Assembly: GCA_963932145.1 (NCBI GenBank)
Contig: CAWVQA010000099.1
Coordinates: forward strand, 62,001 to 126,000
Length of the DNA: 64,000 nt
Reading direction: 5' to 3'
Source of the DNA: Acanthosepion lycidas
Taxonomy: Eukaryota > Mollusca > Cephalopoda > Sepiida > Sepiidae
Below, piece after piece: positions 25,110-37,169 of the stretch. Numbering within the stretch: the stretch's first letter is position 1; every line of letters starts with the position of its first letter. The notes under the pieces were generated by a model. It was given only the letters and a program-made list of their open reading frames with translations, ran no database searches and was not told the origin of the DNA. Position numbers and translations under genes: made by a program.

Positions 25110-28100
25110 TTAGATTAGGTCTTTCCCTGTCCATAATGCTAAATTGAGGAAGTAAAATAGAAATAGTAATGGGAAACAGAAGAGAAATGTACAGTGATCA
25201 CGCATTTTGTGCCCACAATCTTTTTCATGGAAATCCCAGTCATATGAGTCGAGTCCATGCATGCTACGATCACGGTATGAATTTGAAGGCAAAATATTTT
25301 TTTGCTGATCTTAGATTAGGTCTTTCCCTGTCCATAATGCTAAATTGAGGAAGTAAAATAGAAATAGTAATGGGAAACAGAAGAGAAATGTACAGTGATC
25401 ACCCATTTTGTGCCCACAATCTTTTTCATGGAAATCCCAGTCATATGAGACGAGTCCAGGCATGCTACGATCACGGTATGAATTTGAAGGCAAAATATTT
25501 TTTTGCTGATCTTAGATTAGGTCTTTCCCTGTCCATAATGCTAAATTGAGGAAGTAAAATAGAAATAGTAATGGGAAACAGAAGAGAAATGTATAGTGAT
25601 CACGCATTTTGTGCCCACAATCTTTTTCATGGAAATCCCAGTCATATGAGTCGAGTCCAGGCATGCTACGATCACGGTATGAATTTGAAGGCAAAATATT
25701 TTTTTACAGATCTTAGATTAGGTCTTTCCCTGTCCATAATGCTAAATTGAGGAAGTAAAATAGAAATAGTAATGGGAAACAGAAGAGAAATGTATAGTGA
25801 TCACGCATTTTGTGCCCACAATCTTTTTCATGGAAATCCCAGTCATATGAGTCGAGTCCAGGCATGCTACGATCACGGTATGAATTTGAAGGCAAAATAT
25901 TTTTTTACAGATCTTAGATTAGGTCTTTCCCTGTCCATAATGCTAAATTGAGGAAGTAAAATAGAAATACTAATGGGAAAAAGAACAGAAATGTACAGTG
26001 ATCACACATTTTCTGCCCACAATCTTTTTCATGGAAATCCCAGTCATATGAGTCGAGTCCATGCATGCTACGATCACGGTATGAATTTGAAGGCAAAACA
26101 TTTTTTTGCAGATCTTTGATTAGGTCTTTCCCTGTCCATAATGCTAAATTGAGGAAGTAAAATAGAAATAGTAATGGGAAACAGAAGAGAAATGTACAGT
26201 GATCACGCATTTTGTGCCCACAATCTTTTTCATGGAAATCCCAGTCATATGAGTCGAGTCCAGGCATGCTACGATCACGGTATGAATTTGAAGGCAAAAT
26301 ATTTTTTTACAGATCTTAGATTAGGTCTTTCCCTGTCCATAATGCTAAATTGAGGAAGTAAAATAGAAATACTAATGGGAAACAGAACAGAAATGTAGAG
26401 TGATCACACATTTTGTGCCCACAATCTTTTTCATGGAAATCCCAGTCATATGAGACGAGTCCAGGCATGCTACGATCACGGTATGAATTTGAAGACAAAA
26501 TATTTTTTTGCAGATCTTAGATTAGGTCTTTCCCAGTCCATAATGCTAAATTGAGGAAGTAAAATAGAAATTGTAATGGGAAACAGAAGAGAAATGTACA
26601 GTGATCACGCATTTTGTGCCCACAATCTTTTTCATGGAAATCCCAGGCATATGAGTCGAGTCCATGCATGCTACGCTCACGGTATGAATTTGAAGGCAAA
26701 ATATTTTTTTGCTGATCTTAGATTAGGTTTTTCCCTGTCCATAATGCTAAATTGAGGAAGTAAAATAGAAATAGTAAAGAGAAACAGAAGAGAAATGTAC
26801 AGTGATCACGCATTTTGTGCCCACAATCTTTTTCATGGAAATCCCAGTCATATGAGACGAGTCCAGGCATGCTACGATCACGGTATGAATTTGAAGGCAA
26901 AATATTTTTTACAGATCTTAGATTAGGTCTTTCCCTGTCCATAATGCTAAATTGAGGAAGTAAAATAGAAATAGTAATGGGAAACAGAAGAGAAATGTAC
27001 AGTGATCACGCATTTTGTGCCCACAATCTTTTTCATGGAAATCCCAGTCATATGAGTCGAGTCCATGCATGCTACGATCACGGTATGAATTTGAAGGCAA
27101 AATATTTTTTTGCTGATCTTAGATTAGGTCTTTCCCTGTCCATAATGCTAAATTGAGGAAGTAAAATAGAAATAGTAATGGGAAACAGAAGAGAAATGTA
27201 CAGTGATCACGCATTTTGTGCCCACAATCTTTTTCATGGAAATCCCAGTCATATGAGACGAGTCCAGGCATGCTACGATCACGGTATGAATTTGAAGGCA
27301 AAATATTTTTTACAGATCTTAGATTAGGTCTTTCCCTGTCCATAATGCTAAATTGAGGAAGTAAAATAGAAATAGTAATGGGAAACAGAAGAGAAATGTA
27401 CAGTGATCACGCATTTTGTGCCCACAATCTTTTTCATGGAAATCCCAGTCATATGAGTCGAGTCCATGCATGCTACGATCACGGTATGAATTTGAAGGCA
27501 AAATATTTTTTTGCTGATCTTAGATTAGGTCTTTCCCTGTCCATAATGCTAAATTGAGGAAGTAAAATAGAAATAGTAATGGGAAACAGAAGAGAAATGT
27601 ACAGTGATCACGCATTTTGTGCCCAAAATCTTTTTCATGGAAATCCCAGTCATATGAGTTGAGTCCATGCATGCTACGATCACGGTATGAATTTGAAGAC
27701 AAAATATTTTTTTGCAGATCTTAGATTAGGTCTTTCCCTGTCCATAATGCTAAATTGAGGAAGTAAAATAGAAATAGTAATGGGAAACAGAAGAGAAATG
27801 TACAGTGATCACGCATTTTGTGCCCACAATCTTTTTCATGGAAATCCCAGTCATATGAGTCGAGTCCATGCATGCTACGATCACGGTATGAATTTGAAGG
27901 CAAAATATTTTTTTACAGATCTTAGATTAGGTCTTTCCCTGTCCATAATGCTAAATTGAGGAAGTAAAATAGAAAATCTAATGGGAAACAGAACAGAAAT
28001 GTACAGTGATCACCCATTTTGTGCCCACAATATTTTTCATGGAAATCCCAGTCATATGAGACGAGTCCAGGCATGCTACGATCACGGTATGAATTTGAAG

Positions 28101-28726
28101 GCAAAATTTTTTTTTTGCAGATCTTAGATTAGGTCTTTCCCAGTCCATAATGCTAAATTGAGGAAGTAAAATAGAAATTGTAATGGGAAACAGAAGAGAA
28201 ATGTACAGTGATCACGCATTTTGTGCCCACAATCTTTTTCATGGAAATCCCAGTCATATGAGTCGAGTCCATGCATGCTACGATCACGGTATGAATTTAA
28301 AGGCAAAATATTTTTTTGCTGATCTTAGATTAGGTCTTTCCCTGTCCATAATGCTAAATTGAGGAAGTAAAATAGAAATAGTAATGGGAAACAGAAGAGA
28401 AATGTATAGTGATCACGCATTTTGTGCCCACAATCTTTTTCATGGAAAGCCCAGTCATATGAGTCGAGTCCAGGCATGCTACGATCACGGTATGAATTTG
28501 AAGGCAAAATATTTTTTTACAGATCTTAGATTAGGTCTTTCCCTGTCCATAATGCTAAATTGAGGAAGTAAAATAGAAATACTAATGGGAAACAGAACAG
28601 AAATGTACAGTGATCACACATTTTCTGCCCCCAATCTTTTTCATGGAAATCCCAGTCATATGAGTCGAGTCCATGCATGCTACGATCACGGTATGAATTT
28701 GAAGGCAAAATATTTTTTTGCAGATC
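25110..28726. repeat. Q-type zone with local monomer and dimer duplications
   Basis: Monomers 25512 and 25713 look identical (gtatagtgatc, tttacagatc), a one-monomer duplication. 26718-27118 and 27119-27519 form a 401-bp dimer repeated twice, each with a T tract one base short (near 26906 and 27307); the first copy has private changes (ggtttttccc, gtaaagagaaac). 25914-26297 reads through one minus-strand stop because gatctttgatt replaces gatcttagatt (26115). The monomer 27922-28123 is 202 bp with a ten-T run (aaaattttttttttgc). Class Q monomers start at 26517 and 28124. Confidence 0.8.
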
Positions 28727-29530
28727 TTAGATTAGGTCTTTCCCTGTCCATAATGCTAAATTGAGGAAGTAAAATAGAAATAGTAATGGGAAACAGAAGA
28801 GAAATGTACAGTGATCACGCATTTTGTGCCCACAATCTTTTTCATGGAAGTCCCAGTCATATGAGTCGAGTCCATGCATGCTACGATCACGGTATGAATT
28901 TGAAGGCAAAATATTTTTTTGCAGATCTTTGATTAGGTCTTTCCCTGTCCATAATGCTAAATTGAGGAAGTAAAATAGAAATAGTAATGGGAAACAGAAG
29001 AGAAATGTACAGTGATCACGCATTTTGTGCCCACAATCTTTTTCATGGAAATCCCAGTCATATGAGTCGAGTCCAGGCATGCTACGATCACGGTATGAAT
29101 TTGAAGGCAAAATATTTTTTTGCAGATCTTTGATTAGGTCTTTCCCTGTCCATAATGCTAAATTGAGGAAGTAAAATAGAAATAGTAATGGGAAACAGAA
29201 GAGAAATGTACAGTGATCACGCATTTTGTGCCCACAATCTTTTTCATGGAAGTCCCAGTCATATGAGTCGAGTCCATGCATGCTACGATCACGGTATGAA
29301 TTTGAAGGCAAAATATTTTTTTGCAGATCTTTGATTAGGTCTTTCCCTGTCCATAATGCTAAATTGAGGAAGTAAAATAGAAATAGTAATGGGAAACAGA
29401 AGAGAAATGTACAGTGATCACGCATTTTGTGCCCACAATCTTTTTCATGGAAATCCCAGTCATATGAGACGAGTCCAGGCATGCTACGATCACGGTATGA
29501 ATTTGAAGACAAAATATTTTTTTGCAGATC
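28727..29530. repeat. Four-monomer block with minus-strand stops removed
   Basis: Two copies of a 402-bp dimer (28727-29128 and 29129-29530). The first monomer of each has catggaagtccc, and the three internal junctions have gatctttgatt, which turns the usual minus-strand TAA into AAA. This leaves a 261-codon open frame on the minus strand (29512 down to 28727), made of four 67-residue repeats each with a hydrophobic phenylalanine/leucine-rich stretch. I regard it as a by-product of a variant spreading through local duplication: there is no promoter, and neighbouring copies remain closed. The catggaagtccc variant recurs at 29732. Confidence 0.8.
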
Positions 29531-30534
29531 TTAGATTAGGTCTTTCGCAGTCCATAATGCTAAATTGAGGAAATAAAATAGAAATTGTAATGGGAAACAG
29601 AAGAGAAATGTACAGTGATCACGCATTTTGTCCCCACAATCTTTTTCATGGAAATCCCAGTCATATGAGTCGAGTCCATGCATGCTACGATCACGGTATG
29701 AATTTGAAGGCAAAATATTTTTTTGCAGATCTTAGATTAGGTCTTTCCCTGTCCACAATGCTAAATTGAGGAAGTAAAATAGAAATAGTAATGGGAAACA
29801 GAAGAGAAATGTACAGTGATCACGCATTTTGTGCCCACAATCTTTTTCATGGAAGTCCCAGTCATATGAGTCGAGTCCATGCATGCTACGATCACGGTAT
29901 GAATTTGAAGGCAAAATATTTTTTTGCAGATCTTAGATTAGGTCTTTCCCTGTCCATAATGCTAAATTGAGGAAGTAAAATAGAAATAGTAATGGGAAAC
30001 AGAACAGAAATGTACAGTGATCACGCATTTTGTGCCCACAATCTTTTTCATGGAAATCCCAGTCATATGAGTCGAGTCCATGCATGCTACGATCACGGTA
30101 TGAATTTGAAGGCAAAATATTTTTTTGCTGATCTTAGATTAGGTCTTTCCCTGTCCATAATGCTAAATTGAGGAAGTAAAATAGAAATAGTAATGGGAAA
30201 CAGAACAGAAATGTACAGTGATCACGCATTTTGTGCCCACAATCTTTTTCATGGAAATCCCAGTCATATGAGTCGAGTCCATGCATGCTACGATCACGGT
30301 ATGAATTTGAAGCAAAATATTTTTTTGCTGATCTTAGATTAGGTCTTTCCCTGTCCATAATGCTAAATTGAGGAAGTAAAATAGAAATAGTAATGGGAAA
30401 CAGAAGAGAAATGTACAGTGATCACCCATTTTGTGCCCACAATCTTTTTCATGGAAATCCCAGTCATATGATTCGAGTCGATGCATGCTACGATCACGGT
30501 ATGAATTTGAAGGCTAAATATTTTTTTGCAGATC
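29531..30534. repeat. Transition monomers between Q zone and 10-monomer HOR
   Basis: Five monomers. 29531 is class Q (ttcgcagtcc, gaggaaataaaat, gtccccac). 29732 has the private gtccacaatgc. 29933 and 30134 share agaacagaaatg with gcattttgtg and end in gctgatc. 30134 ends with gaagcaaaat near 30312, a 200-bp length variant like those at 37.4-40.2 kb. 30334-30534 has a gattcgagtcg variant and gaaggctaaat. The mixture suggests a recombination zone between array sub-families. Confidence 0.7.
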
Positions 30535-33500
30535 TTAGATTAGGTCTTTCCCTGTCCATAATGCTAAATTGAGGAAGTAAAATAGTAATAGTAATGGGAA
30601 ATAGAAGAGAAATGTACAGTGATCACGCATTTTGTGCCCACAATCTTTTTCATCGAAATCCCAGTCATATGAGTCGAGTCCAGGCATGCTACGATCACGG
30701 TATGAATTTGAAGGCAAAATATTTTTTTGCAGATCTTAGATTAGGTCTTTCCCTGTCCATAATGCTAAATGTATGAAGTAAAATAGAAATAGTAATGGGA
30801 AACAGAAGAGAAATGTACAGTGATCACGCATTTTGTGCCTACAATCTTTTTCATGGAAATCCCAGTCATATGAGTCGAGTCCAGGCATGCTACGATCACG
30901 GTATGAATTTGAAGGCAAAATATGTTTTTGCAGATCTTAGATTAGGTCTTTCCCTGTCCATAATGCTAAATTGAGGAAGCAAAATAGAAATAGTAATGGG
31001 AAACAGAACAGAAATGTACAGTGATCACACTTTTTCTGCCCACAATCTTTTTCATGGAAATCCCAGTCATATGAGACGAGTCCATGCATGCTACGATCAC
31101 GGTATGAATTTGAAGGCAAAATATTTTTTTGCAGATCTTAGATTAGGTCTTTCCCTGTCCATAATGCTAAATTGAGGAAGTAAAATAGAAATAGTAATGG
31201 GAAACAGAACAGAAATATACAGTGATCACACATTTTCTGCCCACAATCTTTTTCATGGAAATCCCAGTCATATGAGACGAATCCATGCATGCTACGACCA
31301 CGGTATGAATTTGGAGGCAAAATATTTTTTTGCAGACCTTAGATTAGGTCTTTCCCTGTCCATAATGCTAAATTGAGGAAGTAAAATAGAAATAGTAATG
31401 GGAAACAGAAGAGAAATGTACAGTGATCACACATTTTGTGCCCACAATCTTTTTCATGGAAATCCCAGTCATATGAGTGGAGTCCAGGCATGCTACGATC
31501 ACGGTATGAATTTGAAGGCAAAATATTTTTTTGCAGACCTTAGATTAGGTCTTTCCCTGTCCATAATGCTAAATTGAGGAAGTAAAATGGAAATAGTAAT
31601 GGGAATCAGAAGAGAAATGTACAGTGATCACGCATTTTGTGCCCACAATCTTTTTCATCGAAATCCCAGTCATATGAGTCGAGTCCAGGCATGCTACGAT
31701 CACGGTATGAATTTGAAGGCAAAATATTTTTTTGAAGATCTTAGATTAGGTCTTTCCCTGTCCATAATGCTAAATTGAGGAAGTAAAATAGAAATAGTAA
31801 TGGGAAACAGAAGAGAAATGTACAGTGATCACCCATTTTGTGCCCACAATCTTTTTCATGGAAATCCCAGTCATATGAGTCGAGTCCATGCATGCTACGA
31901 TCACGGTATGAATTTGAAGGCAAAATATTTTTTTGCAGATCTTAGATTAGGTCTTTCCCTGTCCATAATGCTAAATGTAGGAAGTAAAATAGAAATATAA
32001 ATAGGAAACAGAAGAGAAATATACAATGATCACGCATTTTGTGCCCACAATCTTTTTCATGGAAATCACAGTCATATGAGTCGAGTCCAGGCATGCTACG
32101 ATCACGGTATGAATTTGAAGGCAAAATATTTTTTTGTAGATCTTAGATTAGGTCTTTCCCTGTCCATAATGCTAAATTGAGGAAGTAAAATAGAAATAGT
32201 AATGGGAAACAGAAGAGAAATGTACAGTGATCACGCATTTTGTGCCCACAATCTTTTTCATGGAAATCCCAGTCATATGAGTCGAGTCCAGGCATGCTAC
32301 GATCACGGTATGAATTTGAAGGCAAAATATTTTTTTGCAGATCTTAGATTAGGTCTTTCCCTGTCCATAATGCTAAATTGAGGAAGTAAAATAGAAATAG
32401 TAATGGGAAACAGAAGAGAAATGTACAGTGATATACCCATTATGTGCCCACAATCATTTTCATGGAAATCCCAGTCATATGAGTCGAGTCCATGCATGCT
32501 ACGATCACGGTATGAATTTGAAGGCAAAATATTTTTTTGCAGATCTTAGATTAGGTCTTTCCCTGTCCATAATGCTAAATTGAGGAAGTAAAATAGAAAT
32601 AGTAATGGGAAACAGAACAGAAATGTATAGTGATCACAGATTTTCTGCCCACAATCTTTTTCATGGAAATCCCAGTCATATGAGACGAGTCCATGCATGC
32701 TACGATCATGGTATGAATTTGAAGGCAAAATATTTTTTTGCAGATCTTAGATTAGGTCTTTCCCTGTCCATAATGCTAAATTCAGGAAGTAAATTAGAAA
32801 TAGTAATGGGAAACAGAAGAGAAATGTACAGTGATCACGCATTTTGTGCCCACAATCTTTTTCATGGAAATCCCAGTCATATGAGTCGAGTCCAGGCATG
32901 CTACGATCACGGTATGAATTTGAAGGCAAAATATTTTTTTGCAGACCTTAGATTAGGTCTTTCCCTGTCCATAATGCTAAATTGAGGAAGTAAAATGGAA
33001 ATAGTAATGGGAATCAGAAGAGAAATGTACAGTGATCACGCATTTTGTGCCCACAATCTTTTTCATCGAAATCCCAGTCATATGAGTCGAGTCCAGGCAT
33101 GCTACGATCACGGTATGAATTTGAAGGCAAAATATTTTTTTGAAGATCTTAGATTAGGTCTTTCCCTGTCCATAATGCTAAATTGAGGAAGTAAAATAGA
33201 AATAGTAATGGGAAACAGAAGAGAAATGTACAGTGATCACCCATTTTGTGCCCACAATCTTTTTCATGGAAATCCCAGTCATATGAGTCGAGTCCATGCA
33301 TGCTACGATCACGGTATGAATTTGAAGGCAAAATATTTTTTTGCAGATCTTAGATTAGGTCTTTCCCTGTCCATAATGCTAAATGTAGGAAGTAAAATAG
33401 AAATATAAATAGGAAACAGAAGAGAAATATACAATGATCACGCATTTTGTGCCCACAATCTTTTTCATGGAAATCACAGTCATATGAGTCGAGTCCAGGC

Positions 33501-36500
33501 ATGCTACGATCACGGTATGAATTTGAAGGCAAAATATTTTTTTGTAGATCTTAGATTAGGTCTTTCCCTGTCCATAATGCTAAATTGAGGAAGTAAAATA
33601 GAAATAGTAATGGGAAACAGAAGAGAAATGTACAGTGATCACGCATTTTGTGCCCACAATCTTTTTCATGGAAATCCCAGTCATATGAGTCGAGTCCATG
33701 CATGTTACGATCACGGTATGAATTTGAAGGCAAAATATTTTTTTGCAGATCTTAGATTAGGTCTTTCCCTGTCCATAATGCTAAATTGAGGAAGTAAAAT
33801 AGAAATAGTAATGGGAAACAGAACAGAAATGTATAGTGATCACAGATTTTCTGCCCACAATCTTTTTCATGGAAATCCCAGTCATATGAGACGAGTCCAT
33901 GCATGCTACGATCATGGTATGAATTTGAAGGCAAAATATTTTTTTGCAGATCTTAGATTAGGTCTTTCCCTGTCCATAATGCTAAATTCAGGAAGTAAAT
34001 TAGAAATAGTAATGGGAAACAGAAGAGAAATGTACAGTGATCACGCATTTTGTGCCCACAATCTTTTTCATGGAAATCCCAGTCATATGAGTCGAGTCCA
34101 GGCATGCTACGATCACGGTATGAATTTGAAGGCAAAATATTTTTTTGCAGATCTTAGATTAGGTCTTTCCCTGTCCATAATGCTAAATTGAGGAAGTAAA
34201 ATAGAAATAGTAATGGGAAACAGAACAGAAATGTACAGTGATCACACTTTTTCTGCCCACAATCTTTTTCATGGAAATCCCAGTCATATGAGACGAGTCC
34301 ATGCATGCTACGATCACGGTATGAATTTGAAGGCAAAATATTTTTTTGCAGATCTTAGATTAGGTCTTTCCCTGTCCATAATGCTAAATTGAGGAAGTAA
34401 AATAGAAATAGTAATGGGAAACAGAACAGAAATATACAGTGATCACACATTTTCTGCCCACAATCTTTTTCATGGAAATCCCAGTCATATGAGACGAGTC
34501 CATGCATGCTACGACCACGGTATGAATTTGGAGGCAAAATATTTTTTTTCAGAACTTAGATTAGGTCTTTCCCTGTCCATAATGCTAAATTGAGGAAGTA
34601 AAATAGAAATAGTAATGGGAAACAGAAGAGAAATGTACAGTGATCACCCATTTTGTGCCCACAATCTTTTTCATGGAAATCCCAGTCATATGAGTGGAGT
34701 CCAGGCATGCTACGATCACGGTATGAATTTGAAGGCAAAATATTTTTTTGCAGACCTTAGATTAGGTCTTTCCCTGTCCATAATGCTAAATTGAGGAAGT
34801 AAAATGGAAATAGTAATGGGAATCAGAAGAGAAATGTACAGTGATCACGCATTTTGTGCCCACAATCTTTTTCATGGAAATCACAGTCATATGAGTCGAG
34901 TCCAGGCATGCTACGTTCACGGTATGAATTTGAAGGCAAAATATTTTTTTGCAGATCTTAGATTAGGTCTTTCCCTGTCCATAATGCTAAATTGAGGAAG
35001 TAAAATAGAAATAGTAATGGGAAACAGAACAGAAATGTATAGTGATCACAGATTTTCTGCCCACAATCTTTTTCATGGAAATCCCAGTCATATGAGACGA
35101 GTCCATGCATGCTACGATCATGGTATGAATTTGAAGGCAAAATATTTTTTTGCAGATCTTAGATTAGGTCTTTCCCTGTCCATAATGCTAAATTCAGGAA
35201 GTAAATTAGAAATAGTAATGGGAAACAGAAGAGAAATGTACAGTGATCACGCATTTTGTGCCCACAATCTTTTTCATGGAAATCCCAGTCATATGAGACG
35301 AGTCCATGCATGCTACGATCACGGTATGAATTTGAAGGCAAAATATTTTTTTGCAGATCTTAGATTAGGTCTTTCCCTGTCCATAATGCTAAATTGAGGA
35401 AGTAAAATAGAAATAGTAATGGGAAACAGAACAGAAATATACAGTGATCACACATTTTCTGCCCACAATCTTTTTCATGGAAATCCCAGTCATATGAGAC
35501 GAGTCCATGCATGCTACGACCACGGTATGAATTTGGAGGCAAAATATTTTTTTTCAGAACTTAGATTAGGTCTTTCCCTGTCCATAATGCTAAATTGAGG
35601 AAGTAAAATAGAAATAGTAATGGGAAACAGAAGAGAAATGTACAGTGATCACCCATTTTGTGCCCACAATCTTTTTCATGGAAATCCCAGTCATATGAGT
35701 GGAGTCCAGGCATGCTACGATCACGGTATGAATTTGAAGGCAAAATATTTTTTTGCAGACCTTAGATTAGGTCTTTCCCTGTCCATAATGCTAAATTGAG
35801 GAAGTAAAATGGAAATAGTAATGGGAATCAGAAGAGAAATGTACAGTGATCACGCATTTTGTGCCCACAATCTTTTTCATGGAAATCACAGTCATATGAG
35901 TCGAGTCCAGGCATGCTACGTTCACGGTATGAATTTGAAGGCAAAATATTTTTTTGTAGATCTTAGATTAGGTCTTTCCCTGTCCATAATGCTAAATTGA
36001 GGAAGTAAAATAGAAATAGTAATGGGAAACAGAAGAGAAATGTACAGTGATCACGCATTTTGTGCCCACAATCTTTTTCATGGAAATCCCAGTCATATGA
36101 GTCGAGTCCAGGCATGCTACGATCACGGTATGAATTTAAAGGCAAAATATTTTTTTGCAGATCTTAGATTAGGTCTTTCCCTGTCCATAATGCTAAATTG
36201 AGGAAGTAAAATAGAAATAGTAATGGGAAACAGAAGAGAAATGTACAGTGATATACCCATTATGTGCCCACAATCATTTTCATGGAAATCCCAGTCATAT
36301 GAGTCGATTCCATGCATGCTACGATCACGGTATGAATTTGAAGGCAAAATATTTTTTTGCAGATCTTAGATTAGGTCTTTCCCTGTCCATAATGCTAAAT
36401 TGAGGAAGTAAAATAGAAATAGTAATGGGAAACAGAACAGAAATGTATAGTGATCACAGATTTTCTGCCCACAATCTTTTTCATGGAAATCCCAGTCATA

Positions 36501-37169
36501 TGAGACGAGTCCATGCATGCTACGATCATGGTATGAATTTGAAGGCAAAATATTTTTTTGCAGATCTTAGATTAGGTCTTTCCCTGTCCATAATGCTAAA
36601 TTCAGGAAGTAAATTAGAAATAGTAATGGGAAACAGAAGAGAAATGTACAGTGATCACGCATTTTGTGCCCACAATCTTTTTCATGGAAATCCCAGTCAT
36701 ATGAGTCGAGTCCAGGCATGCTACGATCACGGTATGAATTTGAAGGCAAAATATTTTTTTGAAGATCTTAGATTAGGTCTTTCCCTGTCCATAATGCTAA
36801 ATTGAGGAAGTAAAATAGAAATAGTAATGGGAAACAGAAGAGAAATGTACAGTGATCACCCATTTTGTGCCCACAATCTTTTTCATGGAAATCCCAGTCA
36901 TATGAGACGAGTCCATGCATGCTACGATCACGGTATGAATTTGAAGGCAAAATATTTTTTTGCAGATCTTAGATTAGGTCTTTCCCTGTCCATAATGCTA
37001 AATTGAGGAAGCAAAATAGAAATAGTAATGGGAAACAGAAGAGAAATGTACAGTGATCACACTTTTTCTGCCCACAATCTTTTTCATGGAAATCCCAGTC
37101 ATATGAGACGAGTCCATGCATGCTACGATCACGGTATGAATTTGAAGGCAAAATATTTTTTTGCAGATC
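30535..37169. repeat. Rearranged copies of a 10-monomer higher-order repeat
   Basis: Overlapping runs imply one parental order: M (aatggaaatag) - GDH type (cacccattttgtg) - D - ccaggc type - B - Y (gatcatggt, cacagatttt) - L - C type (cactttttctgcc) - P - H - back to M. Runs seen: 31540-32947 M to L (7 monomers, 1408 bp); 32948-33751 M, GDH, D, then a simple monomer; 33752-34957 Y to M (6 monomers); 34958-35962 Y, L, P, H, M; 35963-36767 ccaggc type, B, Y, L. 31540-32142 recurs at 32948-33550 (offset 1408) and 34355-34957 at 35360-35962 (offset 1005). The two 202-bp monomers (near 32434 and 36255) are both class B. 30535 is class S with catcgaaatc. Confidence 0.82.

Noticed and set aside
28727-29512. 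261-codon minus-strand open frame as a possible repeat protein gene
   Set aside because: It is four satellite monomers in which gatctttgatt removed the stop. It arose by local dimer duplication and lies within an otherwise closed array.
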